Shown one piece after another: positions 1 through 9,228 of a stretch of 64,000 nt of DNA; positions within the stretch are counted from its first letter, which is position 1; each line of letters opens with the position of its first letter. The DNA lies in assembly GCF_003731765.1 (NCBI RefSeq), contig NZ_MOAL01000004.1, forward strand, positions 2,418,001 to 2,482,000, read 5' to 3'. The stretch comes from Pseudomonas chlororaphis (GTDB lineage: Bacteria; Pseudomonadota; Gammaproteobacteria; Pseudomonadales; Pseudomonadaceae). Below the pieces are notes generated by a model. That model ran no database searches. It saw only the letters and a program-made list of their open reading frames with translations, and was not told the origin of the DNA. A program made the position numbers and the translations under genes.

Positions 1-940
1 GTGTTGTGATAATTATTGTTTGCACGGTCATTCAAAGGCGACAGAGCACACTTCGAGCATCCAGACCGGCATTGGATTCATGGGCAGAACGTCAATAAAC
101 AACTTGCATTTCTATCAAGACCCGCAACCAGGCCTTGACGTTTTTTATTATCTAACTTCATTCAATACAACAGGGGGCGCACCGCCGGTGCCTGACCGCG
201 TCCACGTCCTCACCCGGCTTCGCAAAAACCGCTCTGATCCAGCGATCTCAAGCGTATTTCCAGCGATAACCGGTCGAAAACGGCGGGCCCTAACCCGGTT
301 CAAACCAACGCACCCAGCGTTGTCGACACCCGCGTGAAAGTTGCCCCAGCCAACACTCAAAGTAAGTTTCAAGTACTTCGATCAAGAAGCTGGAAGACTC
401 TTCCGGCGCAATGTCTCGACAATAAAGTGCGCGTATTTTTTCAGACAACACTTGCCGATCCGTTAAGTTCATAACCGTTCCCCACGGTGGGATAGTTGAT
501 ACTTATGCCGACGTAGAGAAGTTATGCCGGGCGCGCGCCCGGTGCTTGGCTGAAAAAGACAACCTGTTGGTTGAGACGGACATCCCTTGAGCCAGCCCCC
601 AACCCGCCGTACACGGGCGCAGGCACTGTTCCGATTTGGCACATTGACCCCGTTCCCGGGCCGCTATTGCCTCATTAAGTAGCACCGCAGCCCTGACCAA
701 GGCGCGGATCGGCGGGGCAGCGGCTCGAACCGCACTCGGGCAACGGCGCTCCGGCACTGCGACAAGGGTCAGCCACGCGTCTGCCACGGCGTTGTGCAAG
801 CGCAGGCGCGACGCCCCCGTCCGCGAGCGCCCGAATGGCCCGGGTTTTGCTTTTTGTTGGCGATCGACCGCCAAGGCCCAGCCATCACAGCACCCGTAAC
901 GCCATACGATCAGTAAGCGAATCTTTTAGAGGTACTCCCC
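1..940. other. stretch without a convincing gene
   Basis: No open frame here shows a recognisable domain, a good ribosome site and Pseudomonas-like codon use together. Several frames are open on both strands, as expected in GC-rich DNA. The first 180 bases are noticeably AT-richer than the rest of the window. A 60-residue minus-strand frame at 290-472 is listed separately as a weak candidate. Confidence 0.5.
290..472 (-). CDS. possible small hypothetical protein (60 aa)
   Basis: I do not recognise this protein. It begins MNLTDRQVLSEKIRALYCRD and its first 40 residues have a composition and helical pattern that could be a real N-terminus. The last 15 residues are rich in Arg, Gly and Trp and look like translated non-coding DNA. 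The sequence GGGGAACGGTT just upstream is only a poor ribosome site. It could be a small protein, or the remnant of a longer gene broken near 330. Confidence is low. Confidence 0.22.
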   Translation of the reverse strand: MNLTDRQVLSEKIRALYCRDIAPEESSSFLIEVLETYFECWLGQLSRGCRQRWVRWFEPG

Positions 941-1870
941 ATGACGACTGATTACTCGACCGAGACCGTCGCCAAACCGCACCGTTTTGAGTACTGGAAG
1001 GAAGTGGTATGCCGGCACTGCATACCGGCGGCAAGCCAGCCGATGGATGAACGGAATTTCGATGGCCAACTGCACGTCCGCGGCCTGGGAGCCCTGGACA
1101 TCTGTACCATCTCTTCGTCCCTGCACCACTGGGAACGCACCCCCCAGCACCTCAAGACCGGCCCGGACGACGACCTCTGGCTGGGCTTTCTGCAACGCGG
1201 CTATGGGCAGATGGAACAAGGTGGGCGCAAAGCCGTGCTGGGCGCCGACAACCTGATGCTCTATGACGCCGCCCAGGCGTTCCGCTTCAGCCTCGGCGGG
1301 ACGGACAACCACCTGGTGCGCATTCCGCGCCACTTGCTCAGCAGCCGCTTGCCCGGCGTGGAAAACCTCACCGCCGAAGTGCTCGATGACCAACGCCCCG
1401 GGGTCACGCCATTGCGCGAGATGCTGCGCCAGGCCGTCACCGCGCCGCCCAGCCTGAACAACAGCGACTTTTCCAATCGCTTCGCCATGACCCTGCTGGA
1501 CCTGGTCGCCCTGAGCCTGGAAGTGCCGCAACTGGAAACCCTCAGCGACGAGCGTGACCTGTATGGCCGGGTGATGAACTACATGCACAAGCACCTGACC
1601 GACCAGGAACTGTCCATCGAACAGATCGCCAAGGCCCATCACGTGTCCACGCGCACCGTCACCCGGGCCTTCGCCCGGCATCAGAAGACGCCCATGTCCG
1701 AGTTGTGGCAGGCGCGCCTGCAAGCCAGCCGCACCGCCATCGAGCGCGGTCAGGCGCGGAGCATTTCCCAGGTCGCCCTGGACTGCGGCTTCTCCGACCT
1801 GTCCCATTTCAGCCATGCCTTTCGCAAGGCCTTCGGCGTCGCCCCGCAAACCCTGATGCGCCGCAACTGA
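941..1870 (+). CDS. AraC-family transcriptional regulator
   Basis: A 309-residue regulator. The first ~170 residues resemble the AraC-binding-like sensory domain of FeaR/NphR-type regulators, with the typical opening FEYWKEVVCRHC near residue 14. The C-terminus carries the two helix-turn-helix motifs of the family: LSIEQIAKAHHVSTRTVTRA from about residue 224 and SQVALDCGFSDLSHFSHAF from about residue 273. It is a cytoplasmic DNA-binding activator whose inducer cannot be read from the sequence. GAGG lies about 7 bases before the ATG. The neighbouring iron-signalling genes begin 210 bases downstream and have their own promoter, so it need not control them. Confidence 0.9.
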   Translation: MTTDYSTETVAKPHRFEYWKEVVCRHCIPAASQPMDERNFDGQLHVRGLGALDICTISSSLHHWERTPQHLKTGPDDDLWLGFLQRGYGQMEQGGRKAVLGADNLMLYDAAQAFRFSLGGTDNHLVRIPRHLLSSRLPGVENLTAEVLDDQRPGVTPLREMLRQAVTAPPSLNNSDFSNRFAMTLLDLVALSLEVPQLETLSDERDLYGRVMNYMHKHLTDQELSIEQIAKAHHVSTRTVTRAFARHQKTPMSELWQARLQASRTAIERGQARSISQVALDCGFSDLSHFSHAFRKAFGVAPQTLMRRN

Positions 1871-2045
1871 CCCCCTCCCGGTCGCCGGCCTGGCGTACCC
1901 CACTGGCACAGGAACGTGCCGCCCTGCCCTCTGCCCCGCCCCCTCAAAATGGCACCTGCGCCACCGCCCTTGCCGCTTCACAGTCGCGCCTTGAACAGCA
2001 CGGGTTTCAGCCCAGGCTTGTCAGCGGGCGCTATTTCCGTAAACA

Positions 2046-2066
2046 ATAATAAATAATCATTCTCAA
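2046..2066 (+). promoter_or_regulatory. probable Fur box upstream of the FecI-like sigma gene
   Basis: The AT-rich segment ATAATAAATAATCATTCTC matches the right half of the Fur consensus well (AATAATCATTCTC) and the left half poorly. It sits 15-35 bases before the sigma factor ATG, where Fur sites of FecI-type genes usually lie. This implies iron repression of the sigma/anti-sigma/receptor set. Confidence 0.6.
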
Positions 2067-2080
2067 TTGCGATCACTCCC

Positions 2081-2581
2081 ATGTCCGGCTCCAACTCCCC
2101 TGTGCTGCACCGGCTCTACAGCGAACACAACGGCTGGCTCAATGGCTGGCTGCGCGCACGGCTGGGTAATTCGAGCGATGCCGCGGACCTGGCCCAGGAC
2201 ACGTTCGTGCGGGTGTTGATGGCGCGCAATGTCGAGGCCATCCGTGAACCGCGCACGTACCTCAGCGCCATCGCCCGGGCGCTGATGATCGACAAGTTCC
2301 GCCGCCGTTCGGTGGAACAGGCCTACCTGGAAGTCCTGATGCTGCGCCCGGAGCCGCTGGACATTTCCCCGGAAACCCGCCTGCTGATCCTGGAAACCCT
2401 GACCGCCGTGGACGCCATGCTCGACGACCTGGGCGAGCGCACCCGCACCATCTTCCTCACCTTGCAACTCGAAGGCTTGAGCTATGTCGCCACCGCCGAG
2501 CGCCTGGGCGTGTCGGTGACCACGGTGAAGAAGCACATGATCCGCGCCATGACCCATTGCCTGATGCTGGTGGACGATTGA
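2081..2581 (+). CDS. FecI-family ECF sigma factor
   Basis: A 166-residue ECF sigma factor of the iron-starvation (FecI/PvdS-like) group. Region 2 is visible near residues 10-75 (ARLGNSSDAADLAQDTFVRV) and region 4 near 110-160 (LEGLSYVATAERLGVSVTTV). It should direct RNA polymerase to the TonB receptor gene at 3783 when the receptor signals ferric-siderophore binding through the FecR-like protein. A Fur-like box precedes it. The fecR-like start lies 5 bases after its stop, so the two are cotranscribed and probably translationally coupled. Confidence 0.92.
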   Translation: MSGSNSPVLHRLYSEHNGWLNGWLRARLGNSSDAADLAQDTFVRVLMARNVEAIREPRTYLSAIARALMIDKFRRRSVEQAYLEVLMLRPEPLDISPETRLLILETLTAVDAMLDDLGERTRTIFLTLQLEGLSYVATAERLGVSVTTVKKHMIRAMTHCLMLVDD

Positions 2582-2586
2582 AACCG

Positions 2587-3534
2587 ATGCCCGCCGCCCT
2601 CGACCGCCAGGTCTTGGAAGCCGCCGCCACCTGGTATGTGCAACTCAATGCCACGCCGCCCAGCGACAGCGAGCGCCAGGCCTGGCGCGCCTGGCTGGAA
2701 GAAAGCGCGGCCCATGCCCAAGCCTGGGCCCGGGTCGAGAAACTGCAGCGGCAGCTGGGCGTGCTGCCTCACGCCGTGGCCTTGCCAACCCTGGCCGGCG
2801 TGCGCGCTCGGCGTCGAGCGGTGCTCAAGACCCTGGGCCTGCTGCTGGCGGCCGGCGCCACCGGTTGGGGCGCACTGGAACTCGAACCGCTGGCGGCCAG
2901 GATGGCCCAATACCGCACCGCCAAAGGCCAGCGGCGCCACCTGCAACTGGCCGACGGCAGCCAACTGGACCTGAACACCGACAGCGCCGTGGACCTGCGC
3001 TACAGCGAGCGCGTGCGGGAGATTCAGTTGCACCACGGCGAGGTATTGGTTCAGACCGCCGCCGACCCCGCTGGCCGGCCCTTCGTCGTGCACACCCCGG
3101 AAGGCAGCGTGCGCGCCCTGGGCACGCGCTTCGCCGTGCGCAGTGACTCCGGGCATACCCAGGTGCAGGTGCTGGAGCACGCGGTAGAACTGCGGCCTCT
3201 GCAGGAAACGAATCGGGTGCTGCGCCTGGAATCCGGCCAGCAGGCCGGCTTCGACCGCCATCAACTGGACGCGCCGAGTGCCCTGCCCGCCGGCTCCGAC
3301 GCCTGGGCCCAGGGCATGCTGATGGCCGTCGACTGGCGCCTGGATGACCTGCTCAAGGAAATCGCCCGCTACCGCAGCGGTGTCCTGCAGTGCAGCCCGG
3401 CCGTGGCCACCTTGCGCCTGTCCGGGGCCTTTCGCCTGGACGACAGCGACACCCTGCTGGAAAACCTCGGCACCTCGCTACCGGTGCGCGTGCGCTACCT
3501 GACACGGTATTGGGTGCGCGTTGAAGCGGCGTGA
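2587..3534 (+). CDS. FecR-family anti-sigma regulator
   Basis: A 315-residue protein. A cytoplasmic DUF4880-type N-terminus (WYVQLNATPPSDSERQAWRA, residues ~14-33) is followed by a short hydrophobic segment near residues 75-95 and the periplasmic FecR domain (GQRRHLQLADGSQLDLNTDS region, ~113-135). The end resembles the DUF4974/STN-like C-terminus. It relays the substrate-bound state of the TonB receptor to the sigma factor. I chose ATG 2587, which follows the sigma stop by 5 bases. An in-frame ATG at 2557 overlaps the sigma gene and would add ten residues unlike other FecR N-termini. Confidence 0.9.
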   Translation: MPAALDRQVLEAAATWYVQLNATPPSDSERQAWRAWLEESAAHAQAWARVEKLQRQLGVLPHAVALPTLAGVRARRRAVLKTLGLLLAAGATGWGALELEPLAARMAQYRTAKGQRRHLQLADGSQLDLNTDSAVDLRYSERVREIQLHHGEVLVQTAADPAGRPFVVHTPEGSVRALGTRFAVRSDSGHTQVQVLEHAVELRPLQETNRVLRLESGQQAGFDRHQLDAPSALPAGSDAWAQGMLMAVDWRLDDLLKEIARYRSGVLQCSPAVATLRLSGAFRLDDSDTLLENLGTSLPVRVRYLTRYWVRVEAA

Positions 3535-3585
3535 AATGTGGGTATGGGCGTACGGGTGCTGGATCTGTGTTGGCTGGACATAAGT

Positions 3586-3658
3586 CATCGCTGGCAAGCC
3601 AGCTCCTACAAGGGTGTGGGGTGTCGCGTTTTCTGTAGGAGCCGGCTTGCCGGCGATG
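3586..3658. repeat. paired inverted REP elements (REPIN)
   Basis: Two near-perfect inverted arms lie at 3586-3610 and 3634-3658. The left arm contains GGCAAGCCAGCTCCTACA and the right arm TGTAGGAGCCGGCTTGCC, which is the common fluorescent-Pseudomonas REP core. The arms are separated by 23 bases. It lies between the fecR-like gene and the receptor gene. It could form a hairpin in the transcript and reduce read-through or stabilise the upstream mRNA. Confidence 0.85.
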
Positions 3659-3782
3659 GCGGCGATGACGGGTGTGGTGCAAAAAATCATGCTGGGGGTT
3701 GCCGATTTACATTCTCATCCGGCCAAGCACTGAAGCGGCGATAACTGCCGCACCTTTGCCACGCCAACCGAAGGATGTGTTC

Positions 3783-6215
3783 ATGCCCCGTTTTTCCCTG
3801 CGAGCGGCCCGGCCCCTCGCCAGTGCTGTGCACCTGGCCCTGTTGGGCCTGACCGTCACGCCACTCGCGGTGGTGCCCGGCCACGCCAGTGCCCAGGCCG
3901 AGATGCTCAGCTACAGCATCGCCGCCGGCCCCCTGGCCAGCGCCCTGAGCCAGTTTGCCGCCACCTCGCGCGTGACCCTGTCATTTGCCAGTGAACAGAC
4001 CCGTGGCCTGGAGTCCCCCGGCCTGCAAGGTGTGCATTCGGTCGAGGAAGGCTTGCGCCAACTGTTGGCGAACAGCGGCCTGCAGGCCCAGCGCCAGAGC
4101 AACGGCGGCTATGTGCTGGTGCCGGTCAAGGCGCTCGGCGACACGGCCCTGGAACTGACGGCCCTGAGCATCTCCGGCAAGGCCCCGGGCTCGACCACCG
4201 AAGGCACCGGGTCCTACACCACCGACTCGTCCAGCAGTTCGACGCGGCTCAACCTGTCCATCAAGGAAACCCCGCAGTCAGTGACGGTACTGACCCGCCA
4301 GCGCCTGGAAGACCAGAAGCTCGACAACCTCACCGACGCCCTGGACGCCACCACCGGCATCACGGTGATTCGCGAAAGCCTGGGGGCCGACAGCACCAGC
4401 TACCTGTCCCGCGGTTTCCCCATCGGCAACTTCGAGATCGATGGCGTACCGACCTCCTCGCGCATGGACAACTACACCCAGAACACCGCGATGTACGACC
4501 GCGTGGAAGTGGTGCGCGGCGCCACCGGGCTGATCAGCGGCCTGGGCAACCCATCGGCGACCATCAACCTGATCCGCAAGCGGCCCACCAGCGAACCCCA
4601 GGTGATTCTCAGCGCCGAAGCCGGTAGCTGGGACCGCTATGGCCTGGGGGTGGATGTCGGCGGCGCGCTGAACGACAGCGGCACCGTGCGTGCGCGCCTG
4701 GTGGCCGACAGCAAGGACCAGCACGCCTGGATCGATCGCTTCAGCCAGGAATTGTCCACGGTCTACGGCATCACCGAATTCGACGTCACTGACTCGACCC
4801 TGCTGACCCTGGGCCTGAGCCACCAGACCACCCACAGCAACGCGCCGATGCGCACCGGCTTCCCGCTGTTCACCACCGACGGCGGCAAGACTGACATCAA
4901 GCGATCGTTCAACACCTCGCCGGACTGGAGCTACTACGATCGCCAGCAGAGCACGGTGTTCGCCTCCGTCGAACAGCACTTCGACAACGGCTGGAGCGGC
5001 AAGCTGGAGTACAGCCACACCCGCAACGACTACGACACCGTGGTCGCCTATATGGCCGGCGAGATCGACACCCAGACCGGCGCCGGCGCGGTGATCATGC
5101 CGACCCGCTGGCAGGCCACGCCCCAACAGGACAACCTGGACGCCTACCTGACGGGCTCGTTCCCACTGCTGGGCCGGGAGCACGAGCTGATTGGCGGCGT
5201 CACCCTGTCGCGCCTCGAAGAACGCGGCACCCCCAACTACGGTGGCTGGCAACGGCCCGGCTCGGGCTACAACGGGGTGATCGGCAACATCTACGACTGG
5301 GACGGCAGCGCACCCAAGCCGACCTTCAACAAAGTCGGCGACAGCGACCTGACCGAAACCCAATACGCCGCCTACCTGACCTCGCGCTGGCACCTGACGG
5401 ACGCCGCCAGCCTGATCCTTGGCAGCCGCGTGGTGGACTGGCAGCGCGACAGCACCAGCCGGCTGTACGGCGGGGCGACCACCAAGACCGACCGCACCGA
5501 GACGGGGATCTTCATTCCCTACGCCGGCTTCGTCTACGACCTGAACGACACCTGGACCGCCTACGCCAGCTACACCCAGATTTTCAATCCGCAGTCGGCC
5601 ACGGTCCGCGACGTCAAGGGCACGCCCCTCGACCCGCAGGAAGGCACCGGCTACGAAGTGGGCCTCAAGGCTGGGTTCTACGAGGGCCGCCTCAACACCA
5701 GCCTGGCACTGTTTCGCGTCGAGCAAGACAACCTGGCCGTCGCCGATGGCAGCAACCTGGCGCCCAACGGCTTCCAGGCCTACCGGGCCGAGAACGGCAC
5801 CACCAGCGAAGGGGTGGAGCTGGAGGTCAATGGCGAAATCAGCGAGGGCTGGCAGTTCACCGGCGGCTACTCCTACAGCGTCAGCTTCAATGATGACGAC
5901 CGGCGCATCGTCACCGAGATCCCGCGCAACAGCGTCAAGCTGTTCACCACCTACCGCCTGCCCGGGGCCCTGGACAAACTCACCGTGGGCGGCGGCCTGA
6001 ACTGGCAGAGCGAGGCCGGTTACGACCTGAGCTACGCCACCACCCAGAGCAGCTACGCCCTGGCCAGCGTGATGGCCAAGTACCAGATCAGCCCGTCGCT
6101 GACGGCCTCGGTCCACGTCAACAACCTGTTCGACAAGGAGTACTACACCACCACGGCGGCCGGGCTTTACGGCGCACCGCGCAACTTCATGACCACCCTG
6201 CGCTACGCCTACTGA
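3783..6215 (+). CDS. TonB-dependent ferric-siderophore receptor with STN signalling domain
   Basis: An 810-residue outer-membrane receptor. It has a signal peptide (to about residue 38, HASAQ|AEM) and an N-terminal STN signalling domain (LSYSIAAGPLASALSQF, ~41-95). A TonB-box-like stretch near LELTALSISGK precedes the plug (IKETPQSVTVLTRQRL onward, ~160-280), and the barrel ends in an aromatic residue (TLRYAY). The STN domain marks it as a transducer working with the FecI/FecR pair upstream, as in FpvA or FoxA. The ligand is unknown and no siderophore biosynthesis genes are nearby, so it probably takes up a xenosiderophore. ATG 3783 gives a proper signal peptide; the frame is open further upstream, through part of the REP spacer. 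Confidence 0.92.
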   Translation: MPRFSLRAARPLASAVHLALLGLTVTPLAVVPGHASAQAEMLSYSIAAGPLASALSQFAATSRVTLSFASEQTRGLESPGLQGVHSVEEGLRQLLANSGLQAQRQSNGGYVLVPVKALGDTALELTALSISGKAPGSTTEGTGSYTTDSSSSSTRLNLSIKETPQSVTVLTRQRLEDQKLDNLTDALDATTGITVIRESLGADSTSYLSRGFPIGNFEIDGVPTSSRMDNYTQNTAMYDRVEVVRGATGLISGLGNPSATINLIRKRPTSEPQVILSAEAGSWDRYGLGVDVGGALNDSGTVRARLVADSKDQHAWIDRFSQELSTVYGITEFDVTDSTLLTLGLSHQTTHSNAPMRTGFPLFTTDGGKTDIKRSFNTSPDWSYYDRQQSTVFASVEQHFDNGWSGKLEYSHTRNDYDTVVAYMAGEIDTQTGAGAVIMPTRWQATPQQDNLDAYLTGSFPLLGREHELIGGVTLSRLEERGTPNYGGWQRPGSGYNGVIGNIYDWDGSAPKPTFNKVGDSDLTETQYAAYLTSRWHLTDAASLILGSRVVDWQRDSTSRLYGGATTKTDRTETGIFIPYAGFVYDLNDTWTAYASYTQIFNPQSATVRDVKGTPLDPQEGTGYEVGLKAGFYEGRLNTSLALFRVEQDNLAVADGSNLAPNGFQAYRAENGTTSEGVELEVNGEISEGWQFTGGYSYSVSFNDDDRRIVTEIPRNSVKLFTTYRLPGALDKLTVGGGLNWQSEAGYDLSYATTQSSYALASVMAKYQISPSLTASVHVNNLFDKEYYTTTAAGLYGAPRNFMTTLRYAY

Positions 6216-6221
6216 GGCCGT

Positions 6222-6253
6222 GCAGCCCGCCGCTGTGCCAGGCGGCGGGCTGC
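6222..6253 (+). terminator. strong hairpin after the siderophore receptor
   Basis: GCAGCCCGCCGC (6222-6233) pairs perfectly with GCGGCGGGCTGC (6242-6253) across an 8-base loop, 6 bases after the receptor stop. No T-tract follows, so it may stabilise the 3' end or act with Rho rather than be a classical intrinsic terminator. Confidence 0.6.
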
Positions 6254-6538
6254 AAGGGCAGCAGCGGTTTACCACGCCTCCCTGCGACAGACCGCCGCAG
6301 CCCTTTCCCTTCCTGCTTCCAACACGCCCTCCAACAGCTCGCCACCCGGCGCGGCCTTGGGCACAGGGCACCCGCGCCCGGCAGAAGCTGCGTCATCCTG
6401 TCGCGCCCCCACTGCCCCTGTAGAGGCGGGCGTTTTCGACCTCAAGCCCGGACGATTAAGGCAAAATGCCTGCACCCGAAACGGGCGTGGCCAAGGTCGG
6501 ATTCGAACAGCTGCACGCCCCCCTCGCTGGACTCGTCG

Positions 6539-6928
6539 ATGGTTTCACTCAAGCGCATCAGCCCCTGGATCGCCTGCCTGGCCTTGCTGCTCAACCTGCT
6601 GGCCATGCCCATGAGCCGAGCCACGCAAGCCCCGGACGCACAACTGATGCTGTGGGGTGGCTTCTGCTCGGCCAACGCTGCCCAGGCGCTGCCAGCCGAC
6701 TTCGACACCCTGCTCGATGTGCTGCCCACCCGCCCCGATAACCGCCCGATGCAGCATGGCGAATGCTGCTGCGGCCATGGCGGTCTGGCGGCCGTACCGG
6801 GCAATTACTATCGCCACCCTTTGCCGCGCTACAGCGCCGACATCGCCCTCGCCTCCCCCATCCTGCCGACCCTGCACCCCCGAGTGCGCTGGCCCAGCCT
6901 GACGCCTCGCGCTTCACCCGGCGCCTGA
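6539..6928 (+). CDS. DUF2946-like small protein
   Basis: A 129-residue protein. A hydrophobic N-terminal segment (residues ~8-28, WIACLALLLNLLAMPM) precedes a short region with the cysteine-containing motifs GGFCSANA and CCCGHGG. This layout fits the DUF2946 family (N-terminal hydrophobic helix, F-C-S motif, later Cys/His cluster), often found beside TonB receptors and metal genes. The Cys/His content suggests metal contact, but no function is established. It lies 93 bases before the second TonB receptor gene and probably shares its transcript. The ribosome site is poor, so the exact start is uncertain. A second protein of this type is at 10073-10456. Confidence 0.65.
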   Translation: MVSLKRISPWIACLALLLNLLAMPMSRATQAPDAQLMLWGGFCSANAAQALPADFDTLLDVLPTRPDNRPMQHGECCCGHGGLAAVPGNYYRHPLPRYSADIALASPILPTLHPRVRWPSLTPRASPGA

Positions 6929-7021
6929 TTGCCACCCCGTCTTTATTCCCGGGTGTCGGGCGCGCCTGCGTGCGCGTGTCACCGCCCCGGCAACGTCATT
7001 GGTTATCAGGAAACCTGCGTC

Positions 7022-9106
7022 ATGCCTGTGTTTACCCCCCTGCCCCACACCAAAGTTGTTCCCCTGCCTGCCCGCACATGGTCGCTGCTGACCTGCGGCC
7101 TGTTTGCCCTGACGCCGCTGTCCAGCGCCCTGGCTGAAACCGCCCGGGTCGACGACTCGGCCCTGACCCTGGGCACCGTGACCGTGCAGGGCGCCAGCCA
7201 CAACGGCCCCCTGAGCAGCAGCCGGGTGTTGAGTTCGGTGGACATTCTGGGAGCCGACCTCCTGGAAAAAATGCCGGTCGACTACAGCTGGGAACTGTTC
7301 AGCCGCGCCCCGGGTGTCATGCTCACCGAGTTCAACCAGGGCACCACCTCCGGCAAAATTTCCTTTCGCGGCTTTAACGGCGAAGGCGAGGTCAACGCGG
7401 TCAAGCTGCTGATCGACGGCATCCCGAGCAACAGCAACGACGGCAACATGCCGTACATGGACATGATTTTCCCCTTGGAGCTGGACAGCATCGAGGTGGT
7501 GCGCGGCACCAGCGATGCCCGCTATGGCCTGAACAACATCGCCGGCAACGTCAACATGCTGACCCGCACCGGCGGCGACTACAGCAAGGCACGGGTCCGC
7601 TACGGCAGCTTCAATACCCGGGAAACCCAACTGGCCAAAGGCATCGAAAGCAGCAATTGGACCCAGAACTATTTCTTCGCCTACCAGAAGGCCGACGGTT
7701 ACCGCGATCACGCCGAGGCGGACAAGTTTTCCATGTCCGGCAAATGGTTCTACACCCCGGACGACGACAGTTACCGCATCGGCCTGATCGCCCGTCACTA
7801 CGAAACCGAGGCTCAGGAACCCGGCTACTTGAGTGAGGAGGACGCTCGCCGGCACCCCACCATGACCAACCGTTACAACGCCACCGACAAAGGCACGCGG
7901 CGGATGAACCAGGTCAGCCTGCACTTCGATACCGACCTGGCCGAGAACCTGGCGTGGTCGGCGAAAACCTACGTCAACACCTTCGACGACCGGCGCTGGA
8001 CCCAGTACTGGCGCACCAGCTCGCAACAGGAACGCGACACTTACGAAACCCAGTACGGTGCCCTCACCGCCCTGACCTGGCGCCCTGAAGTCAGCTGGCT
8101 CTACGACTTCGCCCTGGAAGGCGGCGCGGATGTGCAACAGCAACAGAACAAGAGCGAGCGCTACCGCACCCGGGACCGAGCGCGACTGGCACAAACCCGC
8201 GACCAGCAGTTCGATTTCGACACCTACGGCGCCTACGTGCAGGCCGAGATCAAACCGTTCGAATCATTGAAAATCGTCCCGGCCTATCGGGTCGACAAGA
8301 TCCAGGGCGACTTCACCAATGAAATGACCGGCCTGGACTACGACATCAACGACTACGGGCTGATCAAGCAACCCAAGCTCAGCGTGGTCTACTCACCCTG
8401 GGACGTGGCGAGCCTGTACGCCAACTGGGGGCGCACCTTTCAGGTCGGCACCGGGGCGGCGGCCTACAAGATCCCGCCGCGGGACACGGACCTGGCGCCG
8501 TCCATCAACGAAGGCTGGGAAACCGGGGTCAAGTTCACCCCGGCCGACTGGGTCGATGGGCGCGTCGCCTATTGGCGCCAGGAGGCCAGCGGCGAAGTCA
8601 GCCGGCGGCTCAATGACCCCAGCGGCGAATCGGACAACGTCGGTGAAACCCGGCGCTGGGGTTACGACCTGCAGATGAACCTGCACCCCACCGAGCGCAC
8701 GGACCTGTGGCTGTCCTACTCTTGGCAGTACTCGAAAATCCTCAAGCCCAGCGCCACCCTGCCCAACAGCCAGGGCCAGGAAATCGACCACATCCCCCAC
8801 CACCTGTACAGCGCCGGTGCCAGCTACTACGCCACCCCGGCCCTGCAGTTGACGGCCTGGATGAACGGCCAGACGAACTATTACCTGGAGCGCGAAAACA
8901 CCCAAGGCACCTACGGCGGTTATGTGCTGATGAACCTGAGTGCGGCCTACCAGGTGAGCGAGTCCCTGAGTGTGGATGTGCAGCTGAAAAACCTGACCAA
9001 TCGCTACTACGAATACGTCTGGTACGACCCGGACGGCGCCCAGGCTTCGCTGCATTCGCCCGGGGATGGTCGGGCACTGTACGCCGGCGTCACCCTGGAC
9101 TTCTGA
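7022..9106 (+). CDS. TonB-dependent receptor (no STN domain)
   Basis: A 694-residue outer-membrane receptor. It has a signal peptide ending near SSALA|ETAR, and a plug domain starting close to the N-terminus (VLSSVDILGADLLEKMP, then GKISFRGFNGEGEVNAVKLL and IEVVRGTSDARYGLNNIAGN, ~60-180). The C-terminal barrel ends YAGVTLDF with the terminal Phe typical of outer-membrane proteins. It lacks an STN domain, so unlike the receptor at 3783 it is not a transducer. The ligand is unknown; pairing with DUF2946-like genes suggests a metal complex. I chose ATG 7022 because it gives a clean signal peptide; the frame is open upstream to a TTG near 6929. Confidence 0.88.
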   Translation: MPVFTPLPHTKVVPLPARTWSLLTCGLFALTPLSSALAETARVDDSALTLGTVTVQGASHNGPLSSSRVLSSVDILGADLLEKMPVDYSWELFSRAPGVMLTEFNQGTTSGKISFRGFNGEGEVNAVKLLIDGIPSNSNDGNMPYMDMIFPLELDSIEVVRGTSDARYGLNNIAGNVNMLTRTGGDYSKARVRYGSFNTRETQLAKGIESSNWTQNYFFAYQKADGYRDHAEADKFSMSGKWFYTPDDDSYRIGLIARHYETEAQEPGYLSEEDARRHPTMTNRYNATDKGTRRMNQVSLHFDTDLAENLAWSAKTYVNTFDDRRWTQYWRTSSQQERDTYETQYGALTALTWRPEVSWLYDFALEGGADVQQQQNKSERYRTRDRARLAQTRDQQFDFDTYGAYVQAEIKPFESLKIVPAYRVDKIQGDFTNEMTGLDYDINDYGLIKQPKLSVVYSPWDVASLYANWGRTFQVGTGAAAYKIPPRDTDLAPSINEGWETGVKFTPADWVDGRVAYWRQEASGEVSRRLNDPSGESDNVGETRRWGYDLQMNLHPTERTDLWLSYSWQYSKILKPSATLPNSQGQEIDHIPHHLYSAGASYYATPALQLTAWMNGQTNYYLERENTQGTYGGYVLMNLSAAYQVSESLSVDVQLKNLTNRYYEYVWYDPDGAQASLHSPGDGRALYAGVTLDF

Positions 9107-9134
9107 CGCTGGCTTCGGCCCCGGCATTCGGTCA

Positions 9135-9160
9135 CGCCAGCCTCCCTCTGGGGGCTGGCG
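9135..9160. terminator. hairpin between convergent genes
   Basis: CGCCAGCC (9135-9142) pairs with GGCTGGCG (9153-9160) about 29 bases after the TonB receptor stop. It lies before the convergent minus-strand gene at 9229-9894 and could serve both. No T-tract follows. Confidence 0.5.
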
Positions 9161-9228
9161 GCTTCACCCCAAGCGCTGACAGCGAGCTATTGCCAGCGCC
9201 CAGCCATCCCCTGAACCTGCGCCCGCCT

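Noticed and set aside
503..874. A 123-codon minus-strand frame in the first kilobase
   Set aside because: Composition is Arg/Ala/Ser-rich without a family signature or ribosome site. It looks like random open frame in GC-rich DNA.
928..934. AGAGGTA upstream of the AraC gene as a NarL site
   Set aside because: A single heptamer near a ribosome site and far from the nitrate genes; it is likely chance.
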